From positions 95,698-159,697 of the forward strand of contig NZ_JAUOFB010000007.1 in NCBI RefSeq assembly GCF_030542105.1: a stretch of DNA of 64,000 nt, given 5' to 3'. This document shows, in pieces, positions 7,945 to 17,070 of the stretch (position 1 is its first letter; every line of letters starts with the position of its first letter). Position numbers and translations under genes: made by a program. Under the pieces are notes generated by a model. That model saw only the letters and a list, made by a program, of their open reading frames with translations. It made no database searches and had not been told where the DNA came from. The DNA is from Hymenobacter sp. BT730. Lineage in GTDB: Bacteria > Bacteroidota > Bacteroidia > Cytophagales > Hymenobacteraceae.

Positions 7945-8613
7945 ATTTTTTCGGCCACTTGTTCGTGGAGCTGGCTTTGGGGTTTTGGGAGCAGGCTTCG
8001 CATCTTCCTGCTCGTTGCCCGGCTCATCCGTGGCAGGCGTAGTAGGAGTAGTTACGGTACGTACCGCACCTTTCTGCCCGGGTTGGTTGCGCTCTTCGGA
8101 GCCTAGTCCCAACTCCTCTAACACAAATTCTGTGTAATCGTGCGTGGGGTTGGTGTAGAGCATGGTCAGGTCGCCGGCTTTATCGAAGACAATGGCTAGC
8201 TGCTTTTTCTTGGCGACCTTCTCAATGGCCTCAAATACCTTATCCTGTACTGGTTTAGTCAGCTCCTGACGCTTTTTAAACAAGGTGCCTTCGTAACCAA
8301 ATATTTTATTCTGATAGGCCTTGATGTCCTGTTCTTTTTTAAGAATCTCATCCTGCCGCTTTTTTTTCATGGGCTCAGTCAGCAGTACCTCTTCAGCCTG
8401 ATAGGCGCGGTACATCTTGTCCAGATCCTTGCGCATGGACTCAATATCCTTCTGCCAGTTCTGTGACAAGGTATTAAGTTCCTGCTGCGCGGCGCCATAG
8501 GCCGGCATCTTGCTCATGATGTACTCAGAATCAACGTAGCCGAACTTCTGTGCCCAGGCAACCGGCATGGCCAACAAGAGCAGCAATGGCAGCAAACACA
8601 CTAGTTTTTTCAT
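7942..8613 (-). CDS. OmpH/Skp family periplasmic chaperone (first copy after bamA)
   Basis: 223 residues. A signal peptide (~1-21, cleavage after AWA) and then KFGYVDSEYIMSKMP, the same family start as the next gene, are followed by a charged coiled coil (~40-125) and a Pro/Thr/Lys-rich tail (~175-223). It should act as a holdase for outer-membrane proteins before BamA inserts them. It lies 30 bases downstream of bamA on the same strand and is probably co-transcribed with it. The two OmpH copies are clearly diverged, which suggests division of work rather than a recent duplication. Confidence 0.9.
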   Translation of the reverse strand: MKKLVCLLPLLLLLAMPVAWAQKFGYVDSEYIMSKMPAYGAAQQELNTLSQNWQKDIESMRKDLDKMYRAYQAEEVLLTEPMKKKRQDEILKKEQDIKAYQNKIFGYEGTLFKKRQELTKPVQDKVFEAIEKVAKKKQLAIVFDKAGDLTMLYTNPTHDYTEFVLEELGLGSEERNQPGQKGAVRTVTTPTTPATDEPGNEQEDAKPAPKTPKPAPRTSGRKN

Positions 8614-8643
8614 GCGGAATACCGTGCTGTGCGGCCCGGCAGA

Positions 8644-11232
8644 CTAGCGAATCTGCTGACCGATGATGAAGTGAAAATGACCTTTGTCCTGGGTTCCCTG
8701 CGTAACGCCAGGGTAGCGGGGCACAGTGTCTAAACCGTAGCCGTAGTCGAAGCCTAGCAAACCGAATGCCGACATGAAAACGCGGGCACCTACGCCCACC
8801 GAACGGTACAGTTTATAAGGATTGTATTCTGAGTAGCGTTCCACGGCATTACCGGCTTCGGCAAAGCTGAGTATGTAAACGGTAGCCGCTGGGTTTAGGG
8901 AAACCGGATAACGCAACTCCATCACATATTTATTGTACGCTACCCCGCCGCTGGAATTAGGCGACTGAATAGCATTTACCTCATTCGGGTCATCGTAGCC
9001 ACGTAAGCCTACGTACTCAGTACCCACCAGGAAGTTGGAAGAACCACCTGATGCCATACCGGAGCCACCCAACTTGAAGCGCTCAAATGGGCCGATAGGA
9101 CGGCTGGAATTGTAAGTACCAATAAAGCCGAAGTGGGCCCGGGTATTCAGTACCAGTTTGCCAATAATGGGCGTAAACCACGAGGCATCAAACATCCACT
9201 TATGGAATTCCACCCATTCATTCACGTTCGGATGGGCCCCTTTGAACGCCGAGTAAGGAGGCGTCAGGTTTACACTAAGCGAAAGGGCCGAGCCCCGACG
9301 CGTATAGGTCGGATTATCGGTGCTATTACGGGAAAGGGTGGTGTTCAGGGTGATGTTGTTGGCATTACCCGTACCATTTTGGAAGCCCTGCAGATAGGTA
9401 TAGTTATTCAGCTTGTACTGGCTAACCGACAGCGAATTGCTCAGGGAGAAATAGTCATCAGGCCAGCGCAGATAGCGGCCCAGGCTTACCGAGGCACTGT
9501 TTACTTTAATAGAGCTACCTGTCTTCACATCGAAGTTGGTGCCTACCCGCTGAATGCTTTTGTTGAGGGATACCGACAGCGAATTACGCTTACGGCCGCC
9601 CAGCCATGGTTCCGTGAAGGAGAAGGAATAGGCCTGATACTGCAAGCCATTGGCCTGAATATTCAGGGCCAGGCGCTGGCCGTCACCAGCCGGTACCGGG
9701 CGCCAGTTGCGCAGGTCACCGGCTTTACGTAGCGAGAAGTTGTTGAACACGAGGCCCACCGTACCAATAAAGCCGGCATAACCACCCCAGCCACCAGACA
9801 AGGTAATCTGGTCAGAAGGCTTTTCTTCTACCGTATAGTTGATATCCACCGTACCGTCGGCCTGATTAGGCACTGGGTTGATGCCTACTTTTTCGGGGTC
9901 GAAATAACCCAAAGAGGAAATCTCCCGCTGGGAGCGAATGAGCAACTCGCGGTTAAACTTCTCTCCTGGCAGGGTACGTAGTTCCCGCCGAATTACATGG
10001 TCGCTGGTTTTGGTGTTGCCAGCAATGTTGATGTCTTTGATTCGAGCCTGTACCCCTTCATTGATGCGCATCTCAATATCAATGGAGTCTCCTTCTACCT
10101 TGGTTTCAATGGGGTCGATGGAGAAGAACAGATACCCATCGTTCATGTAGAGCGAGGTAATATCCTGCCCGGCGGGGTTGTAGTTCAGGCGCTTATCCAG
10201 CGTTTCCTTGCTGTATACGCTGCCTTCTTTAATACCCAGCACGGAGGCCAGCGTCTTATTATCGTAGAGGTAGTTGCCAGCCCAGGTAATGTTACGGAAG
10301 TAATATTTCGGGCCTTCATCCACTCGAATTTGCAGGGCCAGCTTATCTACGTCCTGCACCGTGGTTTTGTGAATACCAAATTTTCCGTTTTCAGTACCTA
10401 GCCAGTGATAGGAGCGGCTCTGGGCTGTAGTAATCAGGGAGTCCGATAGAATAATAGCATCGCGGTAACCCTGTGAGTTGTAGTACTCAATTACCTTCTC
10501 TTTATCCTCTTCAAATTCCTTGCGCTGGAACTTGCCCGCGTTCAGGAACTTATAGAACTTCTTTTCCTTGGTCTTCTTCATCTGGCCCTTCAGCTTGCCA
10601 TCCTTAAGAGCCGAGTTTCCAAGAAAGGTAATGTCGCTGATGTGAACACGGGCGCCGCGGTTTACTGCAAATACCAGCACTACGCTATTAGGCAAGGTAG
10701 AGTCCGGCCGTTGCGTTACGTCTACTTTTGCATTCAGGAATCCTTTGTTGGTAAAAAACTTACGAACCTGCTCCCGGGTATTACTCAGTAGGGCATCCGT
10801 TACCACTTTACCCCGGATAAGCTTAATCTTTGCTTTCACGTCATCTGCCTGAGTCTTTCCAATACCGGTGAACACAAAGTTGGACAGACGTGGGCGTTCC
10901 TTTACATCGAATACCAGGAACACCCGGGTGCCTTCAATCCGGTCGATACCCACGCTGACGTCGCCTACAATACCCTGGTCCCAGAGCTTGCGGATAGCTT
11001 TCCCAATCTCTTCTCCTGGGATACTCACCGGGTCCCCTATTTTCAGGCCCGTAATGCCTACCAGCGTATTTGGATCGAGGTAACGGGTACCGGTAAAGGT
11101 GATGCCGCCCACCTGATACCGCTGAGGCTCTGGGGCAGCTGGCGCATTCTGGGCAAAAGCGGGCGTAGCCAGCCAGCTATACGCTAACAGGAAAGTGAGC
11201 AGGCTAAAAACCCGGATACTGGTGAAGTTCAT
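8644..11232 (-). CDS. bamA: Outer-membrane protein assembly factor BamA
   Basis: 862 residues from the ATG at 11232; this start gives a clean signal peptide (MNFTSIRVFSLL..., cleavage after AFA, ~residue 28), while a longer frame runs into uppS. Several POTRA domains fill the N-terminal half (GGITFTGTRYLDPNTL, then VHISDITFLGNSAL, YYFRNITWAGNYLY and ARIKDINIAGNTKT mark successive ones). The C-terminal half is the 16-strand barrel, with GFDYGYGLDTVPR near the end and a terminal aromatic-poor strand. BamA folds and inserts barrel proteins into the outer membrane. Its neighbours are uppS upstream (10 bases between the genes) and two ompH/skp genes downstream, the classic Bacteroidota order. Confidence 0.95.
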   Translation of the reverse strand: MNFTSIRVFSLLTFLLAYSWLATPAFAQNAPAAPEPQRYQVGGITFTGTRYLDPNTLVGITGLKIGDPVSIPGEEIGKAIRKLWDQGIVGDVSVGIDRIEGTRVFLVFDVKERPRLSNFVFTGIGKTQADDVKAKIKLIRGKVVTDALLSNTREQVRKFFTNKGFLNAKVDVTQRPDSTLPNSVVLVFAVNRGARVHISDITFLGNSALKDGKLKGQMKKTKEKKFYKFLNAGKFQRKEFEEDKEKVIEYYNSQGYRDAIILSDSLITTAQSRSYHWLGTENGKFGIHKTTVQDVDKLALQIRVDEGPKYYFRNITWAGNYLYDNKTLASVLGIKEGSVYSKETLDKRLNYNPAGQDITSLYMNDGYLFFSIDPIETKVEGDSIDIEMRINEGVQARIKDINIAGNTKTSDHVIRRELRTLPGEKFNRELLIRSQREISSLGYFDPEKVGINPVPNQADGTVDINYTVEEKPSDQITLSGGWGGYAGFIGTVGLVFNNFSLRKAGDLRNWRPVPAGDGQRLALNIQANGLQYQAYSFSFTEPWLGGRKRNSLSVSLNKSIQRVGTNFDVKTGSSIKVNSASVSLGRYLRWPDDYFSLSNSLSVSQYKLNNYTYLQGFQNGTGNANNITLNTTLSRNSTDNPTYTRRGSALSLSVNLTPPYSAFKGAHPNVNEWVEFHKWMFDASWFTPIIGKLVLNTRAHFGFIGTYNSSRPIGPFERFKLGGSGMASGGSSNFLVGTEYVGLRGYDDPNEVNAIQSPNSSGGVAYNKYVMELRYPVSLNPAATVYILSFAEAGNAVERYSEYNPYKLYRSVGVGARVFMSAFGLLGFDYGYGLDTVPRYPGVTQGTQDKGHFHFIIGQQIR

Positions 11233-11242
11233 TCGGAAAGAC

Positions 11243-11989
11243 TTACGAAACGGTGAGCTGCTCACTGGTTTTACCAAAGCGCCGTTCGCGGCGTTGGTAG
11301 GCACAAATTGCGTCATAAAAATGGTCGCGGCGGAAATCGGGCCAGAGCAGCTCCGTGATATAAAGTTCGGTGTAGGCCAGTTGCCACAACAAGAAGTTGC
11401 TGATGCGCTGCTCGCCACTGGTGCGGATCAGCAATTCCGGATCAGGCATTCCGGCCGTAGCGAGGTAACCAGCAATGGTTTGTTCCGTAATGCTAGCCGG
11501 TAACAAGGAGCCCGCCGCTACTGCTTCACCCATCCGCTGGGCGGCCTGGGTAAGATCCCAGCGGCCACTATAGCTCAGAGCCAGCACCAAGGTCATGCGG
11601 TTACCAGCGCGGGTAAGCTCTTTGGCCTCAGCTAACTCCTGTTGGCAGGCAGTAGGCAGATTTTCTGTTTGCCCAATAGCTTCCAGCCGGATGTTGTTTT
11701 TTAATAGGGTAGGCGTTTCTTGGCGAATAGTATGCACCAGTAGCTGCATTAGCGCCATCACCTCATGCTTAGGGCGCGACCAGTTTTCGGTGGAAAACGC
11801 ATACATCGTGAGGTATTGCACACCTAGCTCTGCTGCTGCCTCCACCGTTTCCCGCACGGCAGTAATAGCATTCTGGTGCCCAAAAATGCGTAGCCCACCC
11901 TTTTGCTTGGCCCAACGGCCATTACCATCCATAATGACGGCTACATGGGCAGGAATTCTGGTAGGATCTATTTCGGACCGCGCGGCCAT
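11243..11989 (-). CDS. uppS: Isoprenyl transferase (undecaprenyl diphosphate synthase)
   Basis: 248 residues, the usual length. It is a cis-prenyltransferase that adds isopentenyl units to farnesyl diphosphate to make the C55 carrier lipid for peptidoglycan and O-antigen. Motifs: VIMDGNGRWAKQKG (catalytic Asp 21, with G22, N23 and R25), the STENWSRP segment near 66-73, and LLIRTSGEQRISNFLLWQ (~187-204), which binds the pyrophosphate. It lies between a PorG-like gene and bamA on the minus strand, as in P. gingivalis and other Bacteroidota. Confidence 0.95.
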   Translation of the reverse strand: MAARSEIDPTRIPAHVAVIMDGNGRWAKQKGGLRIFGHQNAITAVRETVEAAAELGVQYLTMYAFSTENWSRPKHEVMALMQLLVHTIRQETPTLLKNNIRLEAIGQTENLPTACQQELAEAKELTRAGNRMTLVLALSYSGRWDLTQAAQRMGEAVAAGSLLPASITEQTIAGYLATAGMPDPELLIRTSGEQRISNFLLWQLAYTELYITELLWPDFRRDHFYDAICAYQRRERRFGKTSEQLTVS

Positions 11990-12053
11990 TCGTGTGTTTT
12001 GCGTAAAGAGGCTGCAAGTTACGCAAATGGTTGCATTACCCTGCCCGGTTTAG

Positions 12054-12794
12054 CTATTGCAATAACCGGTTGTTCTCTTTGTACACATCGGGGCAGCGAA
12101 TTTTATAGAATGTGTAGGAAACACTTAGCCCACTATAAAAATACCAATCCTGGTCATGTCGGTTAGCTAATACCTCGTTTTGCTTGCTAAGCTGATCTAG
12201 CTCATCGGTAAATGCTTTCCGGGCCCCCACTTCCATTCCCAAGTTCCAGTGGCGGGACAGACCGACTTTGGCACCAATACCAGCAGGAACGGCCACCCCT
12301 ATCACGGTGTTCGAAAAGGTCTGCCCATTTTGCAGCACCGTTTTAACCGGGGCCAGAAAACCTGCTACGCCTACAAAAACAAACGGGGTGAAGCGAGTTT
12401 TGGTCTTCGCACCATAATAGTCGAAGAAGTTATATTCCAGAATCCCCGCTACCTCATAAATACTTCCTTTCAGGTAGCCTCCACGATTGGCATTTAGCGG
12501 GGCAGTATCGCCATTTACGCCGATTACCTGCTTATCATCTGCCCGTAGAAGCCCAGCCAGCAAGTTACCCCGAAGGGTGATGGGTGCCGATATATCTTTC
12601 CGGTAAAAAGCAGAAACAGCCGGTCGATTATTGGCAAACCGATATTCAGGAGATAATTCCCCCTTATAGTTTACAACTCCAAGGCCTAAGCCTACTTCAC
12701 TAGTGTTCTGTGCCTGTGCGCGGAAGGCAAAAAAAACACTCCCTACTTGCGCCAGGCAAATAAGGAGTGTTTTATGCGAGTTCAAATTGATCAT
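12054..12794 (-). CDS. porG: DUF6089 outer-membrane beta-barrel protein, PorG-like
   Basis: 246 residues. A signal peptide (~1-29, cleavage after AQA) is followed by a small eight-strand-type barrel with the EVGLGLGVVNYKGEL start typical of DUF6089, repeated aromatic-Gly strands and a C-terminal YFYSGLSVSYTFYKI strand. In P. gingivalis the DUF6089 protein PorG lies next to uppS, bamA and ompH and attaches the T9SS PorK/PorN ring to the outer membrane; the same gene order is seen here, so PorG is the best assignment. A second DUF6089 gene lies just upstream, so which copy is the true PorG is uncertain. A hairpin with eight U overlaps codons ~8-22 of this gene (see the terminator entry). Confidence 0.72.
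   Translation of the reverse strand: MINLNSHKTLLICLAQVGSVFFAFRAQAQNTSEVGLGLGVVNYKGELSPEYRFANNRPAVSAFYRKDISAPITLRGNLLAGLLRADDKQVIGVNGDTAPLNANRGGYLKGSIYEVAGILEYNFFDYYGAKTKTRFTPFVFVGVAGFLAPVKTVLQNGQTFSNTVIGVAVPAGIGAKVGLSRHWNLGMEVGARKAFTDELDQLSKQNEVLANRHDQDWYFYSGLSVSYTFYKIRCPDVYKENNRLLQ
12729..12773 (-). terminator. Intrinsic terminator lying inside the porG signal-peptide region
   Basis: On the minus strand AAAACACTCC and GGAGTGTTTT form a 10-bp stem around a 21-base loop, followed by eight T. It fits a terminator for the upstream DUF6089 gene, but it lies within the first 22 codons of the next gene. Confidence 0.65.
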
Positions 12795-12833
12795 CAGACT
12801 GGCTGTGGATTAAACATGACAGCCAATGGCTGG

Positions 12834-13772
12834 CTATCGGAATTTGGGGCTCTTGATTTTAGGAGCGAGGATGTAATTCAAGGTTAAGCCGGTAACGATG
12901 TACCAGTCCTTTTCATTGCTGTGTCCCCGAATTTCACCTGCTTGCTGGGCTTCCCCAAAGGTGCCTAATTGTGCACCATCGTTGCGGGTGATGTCATAAC
13001 CAAAATACTGAGCAGCAGGGCTGGTCAAATCGGCTCTATCCTGAACAAAGTCACCACCTACGTCATCGATGTAGTCGGTGAACGTTTTGCGCCAACCGAT
13101 TTCGAAACCTAAGTCAAAGTGACGGTCCAACTTATAACGTACACCAGCACCGAAGGGAATGGCAATCTGACCACGCTTATAAGGCGACTTATAACCTTTT
13201 CCGCTTACATTCTGACCTTCTGTGCCTAAAGGCTGAAGCTCTACATATTGCCCTTTTAAATCGGCTGGAGCATCCGCTTCGGAACCAACCAAACCTTTGG
13301 GGTTGTGTTTGAAAGCGGCTACACCTGCAAATACGTAAGGAACGAAGTCAGGACGACGGATATAGTTGTTGCGGTTTTCGATCAGGTCAAACATGCCAAC
13401 CACAGAGGCCTCAAAGATATCGTTACGGAAGTTCATGTTCCGGGTATAGCGAAACTTAGCATCTTGGTCTTTATCGTCGGCTGCTTTCTGGTCGTCACCG
13501 GTGATGCGGCCATAGGATAAGCCAAAACGGCCCGAAATCCGGGGAGCAAAACGGCGGGTAAAGGTAAAGCCTAAGTTAGGACGGGTAGCACCTAGCCGTA
13601 GACTAGCAATATTAGTACGCGGTACGATGTCGCCAAAATAGTTCATGGCGTTTAGGTTCACACCTACCGAGTTATACATTTTCCGCTTGGTAAACCGTTG
13701 AGCGCTTGCGTCTGAAGCAACCAGCGCAAAAGCTAGTATAAGCGCCAGGATAAGGGGGAAAAATCTCTTCAT
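12834..13772 (-). CDS. DUF6089 outer-membrane beta-barrel protein (second, longer copy)
   Basis: 312 residues. A signal peptide (~1-24, cleavage after ASA) is followed by a DUF6089-like barrel: SVGVNLNAMNYFGDI near the mature start, RRFAPRISGRFGLSYG, FVPYVFAGVAAFKHNP, and a terminal WYIVTGLTLNYIL strand. It is longer than the adjacent PorG-like copy because of loop insertions (~150-190 and ~225-285). Similar strand motifs in the same order as in the neighbour show that both derive from one ancestor. It has its own predicted promoter. A T9SS role is inference from the family; it could instead be a general outer-membrane porin-like protein. Confidence 0.75.
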   Translation of the reverse strand: MKRFFPLILALILAFALVASDASAQRFTKRKMYNSVGVNLNAMNYFGDIVPRTNIASLRLGATRPNLGFTFTRRFAPRISGRFGLSYGRITGDDQKAADDKDQDAKFRYTRNMNFRNDIFEASVVGMFDLIENRNNYIRRPDFVPYVFAGVAAFKHNPKGLVGSEADAPADLKGQYVELQPLGTEGQNVSGKGYKSPYKRGQIAIPFGAGVRYKLDRHFDLGFEIGWRKTFTDYIDDVGGDFVQDRADLTSPAAQYFGYDITRNDGAQLGTFGEAQQAGEIRGHSNEKDWYIVTGLTLNYILAPKIKSPKFR

Positions 13773-13846
13773 AATCGAACGAAGGTTAAGTATATCGGGG
13801 TGCAGGAAAAGCTATTGATCCGTACGGACACGATTACAGTCAGTGA

Positions 13847-13854
13847 CAAAAGTA
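13847..13854 (-). promoter_or_regulatory. Predicted promoter -7 element for the DUF6089 pair
   Basis: TACTTTTG on the minus strand, a perfect TAnnTTTG, 74 bases before the start codon at 13772. The leader between them is long for this genome. No strong -33 TTG is visible. Confidence 0.5.
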
Positions 13855-13901
13855 GTGGTTGCCAGCAATATTAAAAATAAAAGCTTCAAAAAGTCCTTAT
13901 T

Positions 13902-14798
13902 TTAAGGAAGTAAGCTGCCATCAGGATTGCGGCGGTCATACCCCCAATTTAGCTTGCTACGCAGTGTGCTTAAAAAATTTACGTGGTTCAGTCGTATCAA
14001 ACGGGCATTAAAAGTTTCCCGGCGTACGGCAATCTGCACAGTGGCATCCACAGGAACCGAGCGGGAATCTAGGGAAAGAAGAAAGTTATTGCTTCGTCCT
14101 TCAATCTCAAATGAAATAACGCTGCGGTCGGATACAACGAGTGGACGCACGTTCAGGTTGTGCGGACATACGGGAGAGATGATAAAATTGTTGGTTTGCG
14201 GCAGCATAACCGGACCACCACAACTCAATGAATACCCGGTAGAGCCGGTGGGTGTAGATACAATCAGCCCATCGGCCCAGTATGAATTGAGATATTCTCC
14301 ATCGATATACGTGTGCACCACAATCATGGAGGAGGTGTCGCGCTTTAGGATAGAAAACTCATTCAGGCCGAAATTGACTTCGCCAAAAACCTCCGGGTCA
14401 GTATCTACCCGAATCAAACTCCGCTCTTCGACTACAAAATGACCTTTGAACAGCGCTTCAATGGCTTGCGGAATACGGTCGGGGGTAATGGTTGCCAAGA
14501 AGCCGAGCCGGCCGGTGTGGATGCCCAGAATAGGAATTTGCAGGCTACCCACGTAGGTAACAGTATCCAACAGGGTTCCATCTCCACCAATGCTGAGCAC
14601 AAACTGCATACCGCGGAGAGAGTCTCCGCGCCGAAAGGTGGTAACGGTATCCGGTAGCTCCAAGCGGGTATCTAAATAGACCCGGAACGACTCGACAATA
14701 TATAACTCGGCCTGACGGGCCAGTAAATTATTTAGCAAGGCCTGAATGGCAGGTGCCACACTGTCATCGAAGGGTTTACCCAGAATGGCTATTTTCAT
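13902..14798 (-). CDS. nadK: NAD kinase
   Basis: 298 residues, normal length. It phosphorylates NAD+ to NADP+ using ATP. Motifs: the FVLSIGGDGTLLDTV loop with GGDGT at 71-75 (the Asp binds substrate), GIHTGRLGFLATI, the LNEFSILKRD strand, and TPTGSTGYSLSCGGPV, which lines the NAD site. It follows the D15-type barrel gene by 42 bases on the same strand and probably shares its transcript. The next genes (DUF6089) have their own promoter. Confidence 0.95.
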   Translation of the reverse strand: MKIAILGKPFDDSVAPAIQALLNNLLARQAELYIVESFRVYLDTRLELPDTVTTFRRGDSLRGMQFVLSIGGDGTLLDTVTYVGSLQIPILGIHTGRLGFLATITPDRIPQAIEALFKGHFVVEERSLIRVDTDPEVFGEVNFGLNEFSILKRDTSSMIVVHTYIDGEYLNSYWADGLIVSTPTGSTGYSLSCGGPVMLPQTNNFIISPVCPHNLNVRPLVVSDRSVISFEIEGRSNNFLLSLDSRSVPVDATVQIAVRRETFNARLIRLNHVNFLSTLRSKLNWGYDRRNPDGSLLP

Positions 14799-14840
14799 AT
14801 CTAGAGGCAGACTATAGAATGCTGCAGAACCGGATGAGGC

Positions 14841-16277
14841 TCAGATGGGAAAGGCCGTGCGAATGTATAACCCGGTCTGACCAAGCGCATTGAGGGCGTA
14901 TTCCAAGGCAAATACCCGGTCATAATAGGTAACCACGTGCAGCCCGATGCCTGCTGCGAGCAGGAACTGGTTGGGCAGCCGGTTGCTGGAATAAACTAGC
15001 GAGGCCGGCGCTACCACATAACCCATATCGACAAAGGTATTTAAATATATGGCCAGCGGCAGTGTACTGAACTTCGGATTTTCGGTAGCTTCCAGTTGGA
15101 GCTGGCGGGCGCGTAGGATTGGATAGGATAGTCCCTGCTGCAGCAACAGGTAATGCTGTCCATCCACCACATATCGGTCATAGCCCCGCACGAGGGAGGC
15201 ATAACCCAGCGCACGTGAATCGGCATACGCCAGGCGGCGGTTGGTCAGGCGGGTTTGCCCTTCCAGCCCGGCGCTATAGTATAATTGGTAAGGAAGCGCT
15301 AGGTAACGTGTGTATTGGGCGTGCAGAGTAGTATAGCCAGGGCTGGCAGAAGTCAGAAACAGACGCTGTGAGAGAGTAACCTGGGCATAACGCCCGGTAA
15401 GCGGGTAAGCAAAATTGTTGCGCTCGTTGATGATGCGAGTCAGGGCTACATCTACGTAGCTGCGTTGCTGGCTACCAGCAAAATAGGCTGGGTTTCCTAT
15501 CTGAATGGAATCAGATATCTGTTCCCGGCGCCACGCCACATCGAGGGCTGTGCGGCGTTGCACGGTATTGCGCCAGCGCAGCCCTGCTAATAGGTAGGTC
15601 CGATGAAAGGCGAAGCCACTTTCTGACCGATAGGTCAGCAGCTGGTCGTGCTCAGTGCGGTAATCAAGCGCCCTACTGCGGGCAAAGGAGGCACCCAAAG
15701 CCAGGCCTGGGCGTTGCCTGTTGCCAGGGTTTTCAAAAAACACTTCGTATTTCTGGTTGAAGCCCAATTGCAAGTTGCCGCGCAACTGCTCGTTTCGCCC
15801 CCGGAAATTGTTGCGCACCACGTGCACGCCATAATCTACGCGCCGCCATCGGTCAGGCCTATCAAGCCAGGACCGGATATTCCGGTCAGCCAAGGAGAAA
15901 ATAGGAATGGGAAAGGTATACCAGCGCTCCTGCAGGCTAAAGAGGATGGTAACTTCTCCATCACGACAAACAGTCTGTACTAAAACTGCGTGAAACAGCT
16001 GTAGGTTGAGCAGGCGGCGACGGTTGGTTTCCAGGCGGCTAGTCAAGGCAGAGGCGACCAGCGTATCACCTTCCTGAAAGTCCAACTCAGCTCTTAAAAT
16101 CCGCTCCTTGGTTACTTCATTCCCTACAAAGACAACGGAGCTTACCCGCAAGGTGCTGTAGTTGGGGCAATGTACCCGCACGAGGCTATCCGTTGGGGTA
16201 CTGCGCGCTGTGTCCGCCACCCAAACCGTCTTCTCAGACGGTAACCATATCAGTAAAGCAAATACAAATCCCAGCAC
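14841..16277 (-). CDS. POTRA/D15-type outer-membrane barrel protein (BamA/TamA superfamily)
   Basis: 478 residues from a GTG at 16277; the upstream stop codon is in the same frame at 16290-16292, so the start cannot lie further out. A short hydrophobic N-terminus (~1-21) is followed by one POTRA-like domain (~40-120: LRVSSVVFVGNEVTKERILRAEL is its start) and a C-terminal barrel (~150-478) with strands such as FGVNLQ-type repeats, ending in YALNALGQTGLYIRTAFPI. It is much shorter than BamA and has a single POTRA, so it resembles small TamA/TpsB-like or patatin-associated barrels. Function unknown; it may insert or export a specific substrate. It sits in an operon with a CBS protein (12 bases upstream) and nadK. 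Confidence 0.75.
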   Translation of the reverse strand: MLGFVFALLIWLPSEKTVWVADTARSTPTDSLVRVHCPNYSTLRVSSVVFVGNEVTKERILRAELDFQEGDTLVASALTSRLETNRRRLLNLQLFHAVLVQTVCRDGEVTILFSLQERWYTFPIPIFSLADRNIRSWLDRPDRWRRVDYGVHVVRNNFRGRNEQLRGNLQLGFNQKYEVFFENPGNRQRPGLALGASFARSRALDYRTEHDQLLTYRSESGFAFHRTYLLAGLRWRNTVQRRTALDVAWRREQISDSIQIGNPAYFAGSQQRSYVDVALTRIINERNNFAYPLTGRYAQVTLSQRLFLTSASPGYTTLHAQYTRYLALPYQLYYSAGLEGQTRLTNRRLAYADSRALGYASLVRGYDRYVVDGQHYLLLQQGLSYPILRARQLQLEATENPKFSTLPLAIYLNTFVDMGYVVAPASLVYSSNRLPNQFLLAAGIGLHVVTYYDRVFALEYALNALGQTGLYIRTAFPI

Positions 16278-16289
16278 CCGTAGCCGCGC

Positions 16290-16967
16290 TTACAGGCTCA
16301 GGTACTTCAGCAGGGCGTCGTACCGATCCTGCTCGTCTTCTCCCAGTTCGCTGCTGCCGCTGAACTGAGCGCTGATGGTATAGCCAAAACGTTCCAGCGT
16401 GGCCGCAATACGGGCCAGGTCCGGCGTATTCAGTTTAAGCGTGAGTCTGATTTTATAAGGCTCATTTTCGTCCCGGGCCACGTGGGCGCTCAATACTTTG
16501 GCATTGTTTTCTTCTACGTAGCGGCTGATTTGGGAAAGAGAATAGTCGCGCTCATCCATGGTCAGCACCAGAATACCCCCCAGCCCAATAGCAACGGGCG
16601 TTTCGCCGAAGGCTGCCAGCGTATCACTTACCGAAACCACGCCGATATAGTCATGCCGGTCGTCAAGGACAGGAATAAGCTGCACTTTGTTCTGCACCGC
16701 CATTTCAATGATATTATAGAAATGCTGGTCACGCTGCACGTGCACATCGGCGTAACCGAATGGAATGCTGGCCAGCAGCTGTTCCGTCCCGTTTACATCC
16801 AGAATATCGGCTTCCGTAATCAGGCCCCGGTAGCGGCGGTTTTCGACTACGGGCAGCTGGCCTACGTGAAACTCATCGAGCCACTTCGCTGCCTTGCCGG
16901 CTGAGTCCGTCACCTTCAGTGGCGGAATCATTTGATTAATCATGTCTTCGGCAATCATCGAGAGCAT
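16290..16967 (-). CDS. CBS-domain protein
   Basis: 225 residues. Two CBS motifs fill residues ~8-130 (MINQMIPPLKVTDSAGKA... and VQNKVQLIPVLDDRHDYIGVVS), which usually bind adenine nucleotides, followed by a ~90-residue region with an ACT-like pattern (LSQISRYVEENNAKVLSAHV...). This CBS plus C-terminal sensor architecture is found next to nadK and uppS in many Bacteroidota, but its target is unknown. Nucleotide sensing linked to NAD kinase is inference from position. The start at 16967 has alternative in-frame ATGs at residues 4 and 9. Confidence 0.82.
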   Translation of the reverse strand: MLSMIAEDMINQMIPPLKVTDSAGKAAKWLDEFHVGQLPVVENRRYRGLITEADILDVNGTEQLLASIPFGYADVHVQRDQHFYNIIEMAVQNKVQLIPVLDDRHDYIGVVSVSDTLAAFGETPVAIGLGGILVLTMDERDYSLSQISRYVEENNAKVLSAHVARDENEPYKIRLTLKLNTPDLARIAATLERFGYTISAQFSGSSELGEDEQDRYDALLKYLSL

Positions 16968-17070
16968 CGGCTAGAAGCAGTAAAATGGAAGGTAAGCGCT
17001 GGCTAGGCCAAGAACAAACGAGAGCCTTAATACTTTGTTCTAAAACTACCGGAAAGTAACCCAACAGGTT

